Shown here: in pieces, positions 47,331-57,034 of the stretch
Layout of the letters: each line of letters starts with the position of its first letter
How positions within the stretch are numbered: the stretch's first letter is position 1
Assembly: GCA_018673255.1 (NCBI GenBank)
Contig: JABHDC010000244.1
Coordinates: forward strand, 1-58,169
DNA length: 58,169 nucleotides
Source of the DNA: Gemmatimonadota bacterium
GTDB lineage: Bacteria > Latescibacterota > UBA2968 > UBA8231
Direction: 5' to 3'
Notes under the pieces: model-generated
The model's input: the letters and a program-made list of their open reading frames with translations, nothing else
Database searches by the model: none
Told to the model about the DNA's origin: nothing
Position numbers and translations under genes: made by a program

Positions 47331-48752
47331 TCACATGAGCGACCACTGCTGGCCGTCTGGTGTGTCGGTGACAAGAATTCCGGCACTGGCCAGCTGATCG
47401 CGCAATTCATCGGATCGTGCCCAGTCTTTGGCCTCACGGGCGGCCAGCCGCTCTTCGAGCAACCCTTGCTGGGCTGGCGCCAGTTCGGCTGCAGGTGTCG
47501 GTTCAGCGACCTCATCGAGGAACCCGAGAACGCCATCAGTTGCCTTGAGGAATCTCAGCGCACTGGCCGCTGCCGCCGGCAAGAGATCGCCACTGCTCAG
47601 GGCGCGCTCAGCGTCGCCTACCAATCCGAATATGGCCGCCATGCCGCGCGGCGTGTTCAGGTCATCGTCCATGGCTTGCCGGAAATCGGCTTCGGCACTG
47701 GCCACGCGATCCTCCCAGGAGATGGGTGAATCGCCCGACGTCTGATCGGCTGCAACGACAGACAGACGCTGGCAGGCGCGATTGAGGCGTCGGCGGGCTG
47801 ACCTTGCGCCGGCGAGGGCTTCGTCGGTGAAATTGAGGACCGTGCGGTAGTGGGATGTGACTACCAGATATCGATAGGCGCGAACCAGTTCATCATCACC
47901 GATGTCTTGCAGGCGGAGGTTGTTCCCCAAACTCTTGGACATGGCTGTACCGTCAATGTTAACGAACTCGTTGTGCATCCAGTACCGCACGAAAGGCCTG
48001 TGCGTGGTGGCCTCACTCTGGGCAATCTCGTTCTGATGATGCGGGAAGATCAGATCCACCCCGCCGGTGTGGATATCGAACGTCTCACCCAGATACTTCA
48101 TCGACATGCAGGAGCACTCCAGGTGCCAACCCGGTCGACCGCGTCCATACGGGGCCTCCCAAGACACCGCACCATCGGCTTCGGTCCACGCCTTCCACAA
48201 CACGAAGTCGCGGGCATGTTCCTTGTCATACTTGTCGCTGTCGATGCGCACTCCATCGCGCATTCCGCTCATATCGAGATTGGCGAATTCACCGTAGGGC
48301 TTGAAGGATTCGATGGCGAAGTAGACAGAGCCGTCGCGCTCGTAGGCGGAACCACTTTCTACGAGTCGGCCGATCATCTCAACCATCTCCGGAATGTGCT
48401 CGGTCGCCCTTGGATAGCGATCAGCACGGCGAATACCGAGGCGATCCAGATCATCGAAGAATCCATCGATGTAGGTGCCCACATAGGAGTCGATGTCAGA
48501 GCCGCGGTCGTTCACCTGCTGGACGATGCGGTCATCTACATCGGTCAGATTCATCACATGCTCAACCTCAAAGCCCCGATACTGCAAATAGCGCTTGAGC
48601 ACATCGGGAAAGAGAAAGGCGCGGAAATTACCAATGTGAGCGTAGTCCCATACGGTCGGACCACAGCTGTACATGCGCACCTTGCCAGGCTCCAAGGACT
48701 CGAATTCGACCTTCTTCCGGCGCGGTGTGTCGTAGACTCTGATGTGCGTCAT
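47331..48752 (-). CDS. cysS: Cysteinyl-tRNA synthetase
   Basis: 473 residues. HIGH region reads VWDYAHIGNFRAFLFPDVL, preceded by the zinc-binding YSCGPTV. KMSKS region is GTAMSKSLGNNL. Also ECSCMSMKYLGETFDIHTGGVDLIFPHHQNEIAQS, a highly specific CysRS block. The C-terminal helical anticodon domain is present. It charges tRNA-Cys. The last codons end at 47331, 77 bases before the coiled-coil gene start; both lie on the minus strand, with cysS upstream. Confidence 0.96.
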   Translation of the reverse strand: MTHIRVYDTPRRKKVEFESLEPGKVRMYSCGPTVWDYAHIGNFRAFLFPDVLKRYLQYRGFEVEHVMNLTDVDDRIVQQVNDRGSDIDSYVGTYIDGFFDDLDRLGIRRADRYPRATEHIPEMVEMIGRLVESGSAYERDGSVYFAIESFKPYGEFANLDMSGMRDGVRIDSDKYDKEHARDFVLWKAWTEADGAVSWEAPYGRGRPGWHLECSCMSMKYLGETFDIHTGGVDLIFPHHQNEIAQSEATTHRPFVRYWMHNEFVNIDGTAMSKSLGNNLRLQDIGDDELVRAYRYLVVTSHYRTVLNFTDEALAGARSARRRLNRACQRLSVVAADQTSGDSPISWEDRVASAEADFRQAMDDDLNTPRGMAAIFGLVGDAERALSSGDLLPAAAASALRFLKATDGVLGFLDEVAEPTPAAELAPAQQGLLEERLAAREAKDWARSDELRDQLASAGILVTDTPDGQQWSLM

Positions 48753-48864
48753 CTTCTCCTCGATACTGCCATGATCCGGGTCAACGCATTTGCTCCACCT
48801 TGGCCCAGCCGTTTAGGTTCGCCGCCCCATCCTGCAATGTTGACCCAGCCCGGAGCGAGCTTAC

Positions 48865-50124
48865 ATGCTCAGATCCATCTTCCGCCTTGCCCTGCACTGG
48901 CAGATCCTGGCGGCACTGATTCTCGGTACTCTTGCCGGTGTATTGATTCCGGACACCATCGCTTCCATCGACTTCGTTGGCGATCTGTTTCTCAAAGGGC
49001 TGCGGATGGTGATCGTGCCACTGATCACGACATCCATCATCTGTGGCGTCGCCGGCCTCGGTGGTGGCGAGGGCGTCGGACGCCTTGGCGGCAAGACCTT
49101 GCTCTACTACACCCTGAGCAGTCTGCTTGCCATCATCACCGGACTGGTCCTGGTAAATCTGACCCAACCAGGCGTCGGCGTCGACCTTGGTCTCGGTGTG
49201 GCGGAGCGTCCCGAACGCCTGGCCGCATCGATGGATAGCTTCGGTGAGAGTCCCGGTGCGGCCCTCATACGCCTTTTGCTGGATCTGGTACCCAGCAACC
49301 CGATGGCAGCGATGGCGACAGGGAACATGCTGCAGATCATTTTCTTTGCCATTCTGTTCGGGTACTTCATCACGCGGCTTCCCGAGGCAAAACGTCAGCC
49401 TCTGGAAGACTTCTTCAGCAGTGCCTTCAGCGTGATGATGCAACTCACTCACTTCATCCTGCGCTTCGCCCCTGTTGGAATCTTCGCTCTCGTCGGTCGC
49501 ACTGTGGCTCGAACAGGCCTCGAGGTGTTTACCGGACTCGGTCTCTATGCCCTGACGGTCTTCCTGGGCCTGCTCGTGCACGCTGCGATCACACTCCCTC
49601 TGCTGCTTCATCTCTTCGGCCGATTGCGCCCGCATGTCCACGCCCAAGCCATGTCTCCCGCCCTTCTGACCGCGTTCTCGACTTCCTCCTCCTCAGCGAC
49701 GCTGCCGCTTACGTTGGACAATCTCGAGAATCGTGCGGGTGTCTCGAATCGGGTGACGAGTTTTGTCGCTCCCCTGGGAGCTACAGTGAACATGGATGGC
49801 ACCGCATTGTACGAGTGTGTTGCCGCCCTCTTCATCGCGCAGGCCTACGGCGTTGAGTTGTCTTTCATTCAGCAGGCCCTCGTGGTCATCACGGCGCTGC
49901 TGGCGTCCATCGGCGCGGCCGGAATCCCCATGGCCGGGCTGGTGATGATATCGGTGATTCTGACAGCTGTTGGTTTGCCGCTGGAAGGTGTGGGCCTCAT
50001 CCTGGCCGTCGACCGCGTCCTCGACATGTGTCGCACGACCGTCAATGTCTGGAGTGACACCTGCGGCGCAGCACTGATCGCACGCAGTGAAGGAGAACGG
50101 GAGTTGACTGCTGCCAGGGACTGA
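48865..50124 (+). CDS. Dicarboxylate/amino acid:cation symporter (DAACS family)
   Basis: 419 residues with 8 hydrophobic segments and two re-entrant hairpins. The first hairpin contains the serine-rich motif TAFSTSSSSATLPLTL. Helix 7 carries the NMDGTALY motif (GATVNMDGTALYECVAALFIAQ), which binds sodium and substrate. The second hairpin is GAAGIPMAGLVMISVIL and helix 8 ends RTTVNVWSDTCGA. It imports glutamate, aspartate or C4-dicarboxylates with sodium or protons. The substrate-discriminating arginine of acidic amino-acid carriers (D-x4-R near DMCRTTVNVWSD) is present. Confidence 0.92.
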   Translation: MLRSIFRLALHWQILAALILGTLAGVLIPDTIASIDFVGDLFLKGLRMVIVPLITTSIICGVAGLGGGEGVGRLGGKTLLYYTLSSLLAIITGLVLVNLTQPGVGVDLGLGVAERPERLAASMDSFGESPGAALIRLLLDLVPSNPMAAMATGNMLQIIFFAILFGYFITRLPEAKRQPLEDFFSSAFSVMMQLTHFILRFAPVGIFALVGRTVARTGLEVFTGLGLYALTVFLGLLVHAAITLPLLLHLFGRLRPHVHAQAMSPALLTAFSTSSSSATLPLTLDNLENRAGVSNRVTSFVAPLGATVNMDGTALYECVAALFIAQAYGVELSFIQQALVVITALLASIGAAGIPMAGLVMISVILTAVGLPLEGVGLILAVDRVLDMCRTTVNVWSDTCGAALIARSEGERELTAARD

Positions 50125-50136
50125 CTGCCGCAGAGA

Positions 50137-50922
50137 CTAGGGCGGACCGGAATCCGCCTGGCTGCCATTCTCAGGCAGACCTGCCACTTGGTCGCGCAGA
50201 TAGGTGGGCCAGCGCGTGCGCGTGTCCATGACCACGCTGCTCACCTGATCAGCAGTCAGCCCCAACGCGTCGAGGAAGTCGGCCCTCTCCAGCTGGGCAC
50301 CGTCCAGTTCAGCGCCCGCCATCTTGGCGTCCTGCATCTGAGCCTGGGAGAGATTGGCCTCTCTCAGATCGGCGCCCTGCAGATCCGCCTCCTGCAGGTT
50401 GATCTCCTTGCAGACGGCTCGTCGAAGGTCAGCCATGAAGAGATTGACGGAGTGAGCGAAAGCCATCGTCATGTCCGTGCGCACCAGAATACTCTCCAGC
50501 ATGTCTGCATCACGCAGATCGGCCCGTTGCAGATTGGCCTGACGCAGATCCGCCTCCTGCAGGTTCGCTTCAATGAGATGGGCGCCGGAGAGATTCGCCT
50601 CACGCAGTTTCGCCCGTTGTAGACTGGCCCCCTTGAGATTGGCCTGGGAGAAATTGGCGCGGAAGAGATTCGCATTCTGGAGTTCGGCGCCCTGCAGAAT
50701 GGCTTGACTGAAGTCGGCCCCACGAAGATCTGCGCCCTGCAGATAGGCGTCTGTCAGGACTGCCCGGTGAAAGGAAGCGCGTGTGCCATCCTGCCCTTTT
50801 GACTCCACCCAGGTCCGGTGCAGGCGCAGACTTTCCTCAATCTGATCTGTCGGGACCATCGCAGGCGCCGGCGTGCTCGAACGGAACTCCGGGTCGGCAG
50901 GTGGCTGATCAGCTTCTGTCAC
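50137..50922 (-). CDS. Pentapeptide-repeat protein
   Basis: 261 residues from GTG at 50922. An N-terminal ~55-residue leader precedes about 25 consecutive A(D/N)LXX-type repeats (LQGADLRGADFSQAILQGAEL...), giving a quadrilateral beta-helix. A C-terminal segment (ALGLTADQVSSVVMDTRTRWP) follows, of the kind found at the end of other pentapeptide proteins. No signal peptide or membrane segment. Some relatives mimic DNA and inhibit gyrase; there is no evidence for that here. Confidence 0.9.
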   Translation of the reverse strand: MTEADQPPADPEFRSSTPAPAMVPTDQIEESLRLHRTWVESKGQDGTRASFHRAVLTDAYLQGADLRGADFSQAILQGAELQNANLFRANFSQANLKGASLQRAKLREANLSGAHLIEANLQEADLRQANLQRADLRDADMLESILVRTDMTMAFAHSVNLFMADLRRAVCKEINLQEADLQGADLREANLSQAQMQDAKMAGAELDGAQLERADFLDALGLTADQVSSVVMDTRTRWPTYLRDQVAGLPENGSQADSGPP

Positions 50923-51205
50923 GTGCTTCGCTTGCCCCTTTGACTATGTTGGCCTTGGGGGCGATCTGCTGCCCTGGGGCCGATCTCAACTCGAAGATCA
51001 GACACTGGTGCCAACTTGTTGTGTGACAACAGAAAAGGGTCAATCAGGCTGGTCCACGGGACACTCTGAATTACTGCTCGGGTCAATGGAATCTACACCG
51101 GCATCCGGACAGCAGATATGGATGATCGGAACGGTTGCTTCAACAGACAGCGTTCCTCCCGGAGAACATGACAACTGATTCCACCAATCCTATAAAAAGA
51201 AGCGG

Positions 51206-51279
51206 TACCCCCGGCGGGACTCGAACCCACGACCCCGTGATTAGGAATCACGTGCTCTATCCAACTGAGCTACGAGGGC
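51206..51279 (-). tRNA. tRNA-Arg (CCT)
   Basis: A 74-base cloverleaf on the minus strand. Acceptor GCCCTCG pairs with CGGGGGT (with wobble at the end), D-arm AGCTCAGTTGGATAGAGC, anticodon stem-loop CGTGA-TTCCTAA-TCACG giving CCT (reads AGG), T-arm GTGGGTTCGAGTCCCGC. CCA is not encoded; the 3' neighbour is followed by a T-run (TTCTTTTTA) likely to end transcription. Confidence 0.95.
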
Positions 51280-51445
51280 AAATGATGAAGCCTGGCCTCA
51301 GAAGCGATCCCCCACCCCGAGTATCGGCAGCTTTCCAGAGAAGTTTGAATGATAGGAGCCACTCCTGAGATGGTCAAGATCTGGCAAAGTATGGCTCAAT
51401 CCTGATCTGGACGCATTTTTATATCGACCTGCATGATTTATCGTG

Positions 51446-51474
51446 TTGACTTCACAGAAATACGCTCCTACTTT
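51446..51474 (+). promoter_or_regulatory. Sigma70-type promoter of the act operon
   Basis: TTGACT (51446-51451) and TACTTT (51469-51474) are 17 bases apart. The start would be near 51481, about 190 bases before actA. The surrounding 51280-51669 interval between tRNA-Arg and actA contains no supported gene; a minus-strand open frame across it is a shadow. Confidence 0.6.
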
Positions 51475-51669
51475 TTGCGCCTGTTTTGCAGTGAGGCAGG
51501 CTTCAGGGCGGTTCCACGACGTGACCGGGACGTTCCGCCCCAACTTTCCTTCGAACACGCTTGCCTCCTCTCCTTCGAACGATAGACCTGACCACCGGCC
51601 TCCAGCGAGGCGACCACGACCCTGAGGTGTCCCACCGACGGGCGTGACCATCCGTGAGTGTGTGCGTAG

Positions 51670-52326
51670 ATGGCGCAGGTTTTTCATCGCAGTATCAACT
51701 GGCTTGCCCGGTTCTCGATCATTGCCGTCATCATCTTTACGGCAGTCTTGTTTGGCATCTTGCTGAACATCAATCGGATCGATTACGTCAGCGAGGTCGG
51801 TGTCGCCATCGACCAACCGGTGCCCTTCAGTCACAAGCACCACGTACAGGCCATCGGCATTGATTGCCGGTATTGCCACACGTCCGTGGAAGAGTCGGCA
51901 TTTGCCGGCATTCCCCCGGTAGAGACTTGTATGACCTGCCACTCGCTGGTCTGGACCGAGGCGCCAAACCTCGAGCCAATTCGCGCCGCCTGGCGGGACG
52001 AGAAGCCTCTGCAGTGGAACCGGGTCCACGACTTGCCTGACTTCGTTTATTTCCGGCACAACATCCATGTTGCCAAGGGAATCGGATGCACCAGCTGTCA
52101 CGGTGCCATTGACGAGATGCCCCTGGTCTCCGTCGAGAACGCCCTCAATATGGAGTGGTGTCTCGAGTGCCACCGCCAGCCCGAGAAGCATATCCGTCCC
52201 CGCGAGCACGTGTTTGACGTCGATTGGACGCCGCCAGCAGACCAGGAGGCTCAGGGCCGCCGTCTGGTGGAGGAATACGACGTGCGCGTTTCGCAGCTCA
52301 CAGATTGCTCGGTTTGCCACCTTTGA
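51670..52326 (+). CDS. actA: Alternative complex III pentaheme cytochrome subunit ActA
   Basis: 218 residues. An N-terminal membrane anchor (about residues 12-33) is followed by five CxxCH heme-binding motifs: CRYCH, CMTCH, CTSCH, CLECH and CSVCH. This matches the pentaheme ActA of the quinol:electron-acceptor oxidoreductase (ACIII). The anchor retains it at the membrane with the hemes outside. It opens an actABCDE operon; its stop precedes actB by 5 bases. Confidence 0.94.
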   Translation: MAQVFHRSINWLARFSIIAVIIFTAVLFGILLNINRIDYVSEVGVAIDQPVPFSHKHHVQAIGIDCRYCHTSVEESAFAGIPPVETCMTCHSLVWTEAPNLEPIRAAWRDEKPLQWNRVHDLPDFVYFRHNIHVAKGIGCTSCHGAIDEMPLVSVENALNMEWCLECHRQPEKHIRPREHVFDVDWTPPADQEAQGRRLVEEYDVRVSQLTDCSVCHL

Positions 52327-52331
52327 CACAC

Positions 52332-55300
52332 ATGAATCCGAATACCACAACATTGCAGATCGAACCCGCTGCGACGCAGGCTTCGGCGTCTGGACCCCAT
52401 GCTTCGGCGTCTGGACCCCATGCTTCGGCGTCTGGACCCCATGCTTCGGCGTCTGAGACCCAAGTTGCTGCATCTGAGACCGTCGGATCGCGCCGGCAGC
52501 TCGACGTAGGTGAACTGAGGCAGGCACTCGACAAGACCTCGGGCCAGCAATACTGGCGCAGTCTTGATGAGTTGGCCGGATCTCCTGCCTTTGAAGAGCT
52601 CATTCACCGCGAATTCCCCGAGCAGGCTGCTGAGTGGCAAGATGGCACCAGTCGACGCAACTTCCTGAAGCTCATGGGGGCTTCTCTGGCCCTGGGCGGC
52701 TTGACGAATTGCACGATTCAGCCAGAAGAATCGATCGTGCCGTGGGTTCGTGCCCCGGAGAACATGCTCCCGGGCCGGCCGGTCTTCTACGCTTCTGCTG
52801 CTCCCCTGGGTGGCATCGGTACCGGTGTGCTGGTCGAAAGTCACATGGGACGGCCCACGAAGATCGAGGGCAATCCTGAGCACCCCGCAAGTCTGGGATC
52901 CACCGGTGCCACCACACAGGCACAGGTTCTGGATCTCTACGACCCTGATCGTGCGCAAGCCGTCACGAATGCCGGTCGGATCGCCACGTGGGGCGCCTTC
53001 GTCAAGGCACTCAGCGTTGAAGTCGGCAGTGCCCGCGTGAATAAGGGCAAGGGGCTGCGGATCCTGACCCGCCGCATCACCTCTCCCACGTTGGGTGCAC
53101 AGATCCAGGCCTTTCTTGCCGATCTGCCTGAGGCTCGTTGGCATCAGTACGAGGCCTCCCACACCGACAACAGTCGAGCTGGATCGATTCAGGCCTTTGG
53201 TCAGGCGACCAACACCTACCACGACCTGGCAGCCGCCGATGTCGTGCTGTCGCTGGATGCCGACCTGTTTGAGTCGGGTCCTGCTGCTGTTCGATATGCC
53301 CGTGACTTCATGGGCCGTCGGACGAAGCAGGTTCGCACGGGTGCCAAGTCGGACGAAGCACTGAACCGCCTCTATGTGGTGGAGACGTCACCCACGGGCA
53401 CCGGTTCAATCGCCGATCACCGCCTCGGGGCGGACAATGGTCGAATTGAGGCGCTGGCCGCCGAACTTGCGCGTCAACTCGGTGTAGAAACCAAGGGTGC
53501 TGCACCATCTTTCTTCGATGAGAAGGGTTGGCTTGCACCACTGGTCAGTGACCTGAAGCAGCACCGGGGTCGCAGTGCCGTAATCGTCGGCGAGCATCAG
53601 GCACCCGCTGTCCATGCCCTCGCTCATGCGATCAACAAAGCCCTGGGCAATGTCGGCAAGACTGTCCACTACACAGCCTCACTCGATGCACACTCGATCG
53701 ATCACACTGCAAGCCTGACCGAACTCGTCAACGACATGCGTGCCGGCGAGGTATCCTCGCTGATCATGCTCGATGTCAATCCCGTCTACGATGCACCGGG
53801 CGACCTGGGCTTCGCAGAGGCGATGGAGAGTGTCCGCTTCCGAGGACAGTTGAGCAGCCATGTGGACGAGACAACGTTGCGCAGTCATTGGCACGTTCCC
53901 CTGTCACATTGGCTTGAAGCCTGGGGTGATATCCGTGCCTACGATGGCACGGTGTCGATCATCCAGCCGCTCATCCTTCCCCTGTATCCGAGCAAGTCGG
54001 CTCACGAGGTCGTCGCTGCACTTTCCGGTCAGGGCGGCCAGCCGATTCGGGATCTGCTGGCGGATCACTGGGCCAAGCAGGATGCCTTCGCCTCGGCCAC
54101 TGACTTCTCTTCCGCCTGGCAGCGCGCGTTGCACGACGGTCTGATCCCGGGGACTTCCCTGCCTCGCCTCACGCCAGAGTTGCAGAAGATCAAGCTTGAG
54201 TCGGGATTTGGCCTTCCTCTGGATTCCGAGGAAGGGATTCAGGTCGTGCTGCGTCCCGATCCATTCCTCCACGATGGACGCTTTGCGAACAATGGCTGGC
54301 TGCAGGAAACTCCGCGTCCAGTGACCAAGTTGACATGGGACAATGCAGCCCTCGTCAGCCCCGCCACGGCGGAACGTCTGGGTGTGAGCAATGAGCAGGT
54401 GCTCAATCTCACTGCCGGAGGTCGTGAACTCTCTTTGCCCACGTGGATTCTTCCTGGTCAGGCGGCCGGTGTCATCACGATTCATCTGGGATACGGTCGC
54501 GAGCAGGCAGGACGTGTGGGAACCGGCATCGGCGCCAATGCAGCCAAGCTGCGCAGCACCGACTCGTCGTGGACGCTCAACGATGTCACTGTATCGAAGT
54601 CCTTCGACAAGATGCCTCTGGCCTGCACGCAGGATCACCAGAGCATGGAAGGCCGCCATCTGGTCCGACACGGCAACGTCGACGAATACCGTCATCATCC
54701 GGATTTTGCCCAGAGAGAGGGGCATCAGTTCCCTGCCGGACTGACGCTCCTCGATGATCACGACTACACTTCCCCCAACCAGTGGGGAATGGTCATCGAC
54801 CTGACCGCGTGTACCGGGTGCAATGCCTGTTCGGTGGCCTGTCAGTCAGAAAACAACATCCCCATCGTGGGCAAAGAGCAGGTGCTCAACGGTCGTGAGA
54901 TGTCCTGGGTTCGGATTGACCGATACTTCACCGACCTGGATGACCCCGAGATCCTGCACCAGCCCGTGCCCTGTCAGCAGTGCGAGAATGCCCCATGCGA
55001 GGTCGTGTGTCCGGTGACGGCCACATCCCACAGCGAAGAGGGCCTCAATGACATGGTCTACAATCGCTGCGTGGGGACTCGGTACTGCTCCAACAACTGC
55101 CCCTACAAGGTGCGTCGCTTCAACTTCCTCCAGTATGTGGATCGCGAATCCGAGTCGCTGAAAATGCAGCGGAATCCGGATGTTACCGTCCGTCCGCGTG
55201 GTGTCATGGAGAAGTGCACCTATTGTGTGCAACGTCTCAACGCCGCCCGGGTCGATGCAAAAGTGGCCAATGGTGTGGGCGCCGTCGCCGAGGGCGCGGT

Positions 55301-55487
55301 GCAGACCTCCTGCCAGCAGGCCTGCCCGACGCAGGCGATCGCCTTCGGCAACATTGCCGATCCCAAGTCTGAAGTGGCGCAGCTCAAGGCGTCGCCTCTC
55401 AACTATGGCATTCTGACAGACCTCAATACCCGCCCGCGCACGACGTACCTGGCGCGTGTCAAGAATCCGAATCCTGAGATCAGTTGA
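52332..55487 (+). CDS. actB: Alternative complex III molybdopterin-like/iron-sulfur subunit ActB
   Basis: 1051 residues from ATG at 52332, five bases after actA; an open frame to 52224 overlaps actA and is rejected. It carries a Tat signal (TSRRNFLKLMGAS, about residues 100-112), preceded by a repeated ASASGPH linker. A MopB-like region without an evident molybdenum ligand follows, as in known ActB. The C-terminal ferredoxin-like domain has cysteine sets CTGCNACSVAC, CQQCENAPCEVVCPV, CVGTRYCSNNCPY and CTYCVQRLNAARV...CQQACPT, for several Fe-S clusters. It faces the periplasm and is exported folded. Confidence 0.95.
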   Translation: MNPNTTTLQIEPAATQASASGPHASASGPHASASGPHASASETQVAASETVGSRRQLDVGELRQALDKTSGQQYWRSLDELAGSPAFEELIHREFPEQAAEWQDGTSRRNFLKLMGASLALGGLTNCTIQPEESIVPWVRAPENMLPGRPVFYASAAPLGGIGTGVLVESHMGRPTKIEGNPEHPASLGSTGATTQAQVLDLYDPDRAQAVTNAGRIATWGAFVKALSVEVGSARVNKGKGLRILTRRITSPTLGAQIQAFLADLPEARWHQYEASHTDNSRAGSIQAFGQATNTYHDLAAADVVLSLDADLFESGPAAVRYARDFMGRRTKQVRTGAKSDEALNRLYVVETSPTGTGSIADHRLGADNGRIEALAAELARQLGVETKGAAPSFFDEKGWLAPLVSDLKQHRGRSAVIVGEHQAPAVHALAHAINKALGNVGKTVHYTASLDAHSIDHTASLTELVNDMRAGEVSSLIMLDVNPVYDAPGDLGFAEAMESVRFRGQLSSHVDETTLRSHWHVPLSHWLEAWGDIRAYDGTVSIIQPLILPLYPSKSAHEVVAALSGQGGQPIRDLLADHWAKQDAFASATDFSSAWQRALHDGLIPGTSLPRLTPELQKIKLESGFGLPLDSEEGIQVVLRPDPFLHDGRFANNGWLQETPRPVTKLTWDNAALVSPATAERLGVSNEQVLNLTAGGRELSLPTWILPGQAAGVITIHLGYGREQAGRVGTGIGANAAKLRSTDSSWTLNDVTVSKSFDKMPLACTQDHQSMEGRHLVRHGNVDEYRHHPDFAQREGHQFPAGLTLLDDHDYTSPNQWGMVIDLTACTGCNACSVACQSENNIPIVGKEQVLNGREMSWVRIDRYFTDLDDPEILHQPVPCQQCENAPCEVVCPVTATSHSEEGLNDMVYNRCVGTRYCSNNCPYKVRRFNFLQYVDRESESLKMQRNPDVTVRPRGVMEKCTYCVQRLNAARVDAKVANGVGAVAEGAVQTSCQQACPTQAIAFGNIADPKSEVAQLKASPLNYGILTDLNTRPRTTYLARVKNPNPEIS
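52380..52456 (+). repeat. 21-bp tandem repeat within actB
   Basis: Three identical 21-base units (52380-52400, 52401-52421, 52422-52442) and a partial fourth unit encode ASASGPH repeats upstream of the Tat motif. The units are identical at the DNA level, implying recent slippage. Confidence 0.9.
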
Positions 55488-55534
55488 CTCACAGCTTCAG
55501 TTGACTCACACAGTTTCAGTTGACTCACACAGCT
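55480..55534 (+). repeat. Tandem duplication at the actB stop codon
   Basis: Three near-identical units (TCAGTTGACTCACA...) occupy 55480-55496, 55497-55515 and 55516-55534. The actB stop TGA (55485-55487) lies in the first; a matching TGA at 55521-55523 is in the same frame. Located directly before the actB-actC gap. Confidence 0.85.
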
Positions 55535-55621
55535 AACGACTGAATCGATCCCGCGCGCCTGAGTTGATGTTCCGGTTCAGATCCGCGCCGATCAACAACC
55601 ACCGAGAGCCACACAACGACC

Positions 55622-56998
55622 ATGCCCGAGGCTTCCGAACGCCGCCCCTACGAACCACCCCCCAGTGAACTGGGACCGGGGCAGACGTCGTATACAACGG
55701 TAACGGACAAGATTTCGTCCGTCGTCTTCACGCCGCACACCCCGATTCAGTGGTTTATCGTCGTCGGTATCGGTCTGGCGCTGATTGGGTTGTTGCAGGT
55801 CGCCATCGCCTATCTGGTGTATGAAGGCGTCGGCATCTGGGGATTGAATGTCCCAGTCGGTTGGGGTTTCGCGATCATCAACTTTGTCTGGTGGATCGGA
55901 ATCGGTCACGCTGGCACGTTGATCTCAGCCGTGTTGCTTCTGTTCCGGCAGAAATGGCGCACCTCGATCAATCGATCCGCCGAAGCGATGACGATCTTCG
56001 CTGTCATGTGCGCCGGCATGTTCCCGATTCTGCACACCGGTCGGCCTTGGCTGGCAATCTACTGGCTGTTCCCTTATCCAAATTCCATGGCCGTCTGGCC
56101 GCAGTTCCGCTCGCCCCTCATCTGGGACGTGTTCGCCGTCGGGACCTACCTGACCGTGTCGCTGCTTTTCTGGGGCGTGGGGCTGATTCCCGATTTCGCC
56201 ACCTATCGGGACAAGGCCAGAACGCTGGTCACCAAGCGTATCTTCGGCGTCCTGTCGCTGGGCTGGCGCGGATCTGCCATCCACTGGGAACGCTACGAGA
56301 TGGCTTCCCTGATCCTGGCGGGTCTATCGACGCCGCTCGTGCTCTCCGTGCACTCCGTCGTGTCCTTTGACTTTGCCGTGTCCATCATACCCGGCTGGCA
56401 TACGACGATTTTCCCGCCCTACTTCGTTGCCGGTGCGATCTACGCCGGTTTCGCGATGGTGCTGACGTTGATGTTGCCGCTGCGTTCGCTCTATGGTCTG
56501 CACGACTTCATCACCGATCGCCATCTGGACAACATGGGTAAGGTGATGCTCGTAGCCGGCATGATCGTCGCCTACGGGTATTTCATGGAGCAGTTCATGG
56601 GCTGGTATTCAGCCAGCATCTATGAAAGCTTCATGTTGAAGAACCGGATGTTTGGGCCCTATGGCGGCGCGTATTGGGCTCTGCTGACCTGCAATATCTT
56701 CGTGCCCCAGTTGCTGTGGTCGAAGCGTATTCGCACGAACCCCTACACCATCTTTATGGTGTCCATGTTCATCAACGTGGGCATGTGGCTCGAGCGCTTC
56801 ATCATCGTCGTCGGCAGCCTGCACCGTGATTACATGCCTTCATCCTGGGACATGTATTCGGGCACCTTCTGGGACTGGGCACTCTACATCGGCACCATGG
56901 GCTTCTTCCTTGTCGCTTTCTTCCTCTTCGTCCGTGCGTGGCCGCTGATCGCCATGCACGAGATTCGCACGATCCTGCCAACTGGTAAGAAGCATTAG
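55622..56998 (+). CDS. actC: Alternative complex III membrane subunit ActC (NrfD/PsrC-like)
   Basis: 458 residues with about ten transmembrane helices. Blocks include WWIGIGHAGTLISAVLLLFRQKWRTSINR, RPWLAIYWLFPYPNSM, WHTTIFPPYFVAGAIYAGFAMV and MGKVMLVAGMIVAYGYFMEQFMGWYS. These match ActC, a quinol-binding NrfD family protein. It oxidises quinol in the membrane and passes electrons to ActB and ActA. It is 134 bases after actB. The gap has the stop-codon duplications and no gene. Confidence 0.95.
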   Translation: MPEASERRPYEPPPSELGPGQTSYTTVTDKISSVVFTPHTPIQWFIVVGIGLALIGLLQVAIAYLVYEGVGIWGLNVPVGWGFAIINFVWWIGIGHAGTLISAVLLLFRQKWRTSINRSAEAMTIFAVMCAGMFPILHTGRPWLAIYWLFPYPNSMAVWPQFRSPLIWDVFAVGTYLTVSLLFWGVGLIPDFATYRDKARTLVTKRIFGVLSLGWRGSAIHWERYEMASLILAGLSTPLVLSVHSVVSFDFAVSIIPGWHTTIFPPYFVAGAIYAGFAMVLTLMLPLRSLYGLHDFITDRHLDNMGKVMLVAGMIVAYGYFMEQFMGWYSASIYESFMLKNRMFGPYGGAYWALLTCNIFVPQLLWSKRIRTNPYTIFMVSMFINVGMWLERFIIVVGSLHRDYMPSSWDMYSGTFWDWALYIGTMGFFLVAFFLFVRAWPLIAMHEIRTILPTGKKH

Positions 56999-57016
56999 GC
57001 CGGTAAGAAGCACTAA
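56984..57016 (+). repeat. Tandem duplication at the actC stop codon
   Basis: GGTAAGAAGCA(T)TAG at 56984-56998 is repeated as GGTAAGAAGCA(C)TAA at 57002-57016, in the same frame 18 bases later. Readthrough of the first stop would reproduce the same GKKH ending. Confidence 0.85.
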
Positions 57017-57034
57017 CTCCAAGAGAATCTGCAG

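Noticed and set aside
47850..49238. 462-codon plus-strand open frame crossing cysS and the symporter gene
   Set aside because: Antisense to the conserved CysRS core and out of frame with the symporter. No recognisable domain.
48781..49647. 288-codon minus-strand frame over the symporter gene
   Set aside because: Shadow of the DAACS transporter, whose motifs (NMDGTALY) are on the plus strand.
52380..52456. Regular 21-bp repeats as a CRISPR array
   Set aside because: The units are directly adjacent without spacers and encode an in-frame ASASGPH linker in actB.
51298..52527. 409-codon minus-strand open frame opposite actA
   Set aside because: It lies antisense to the five-heme actA, contains no domain, and reads through the intergenic promoter region. 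GC-rich shadow.
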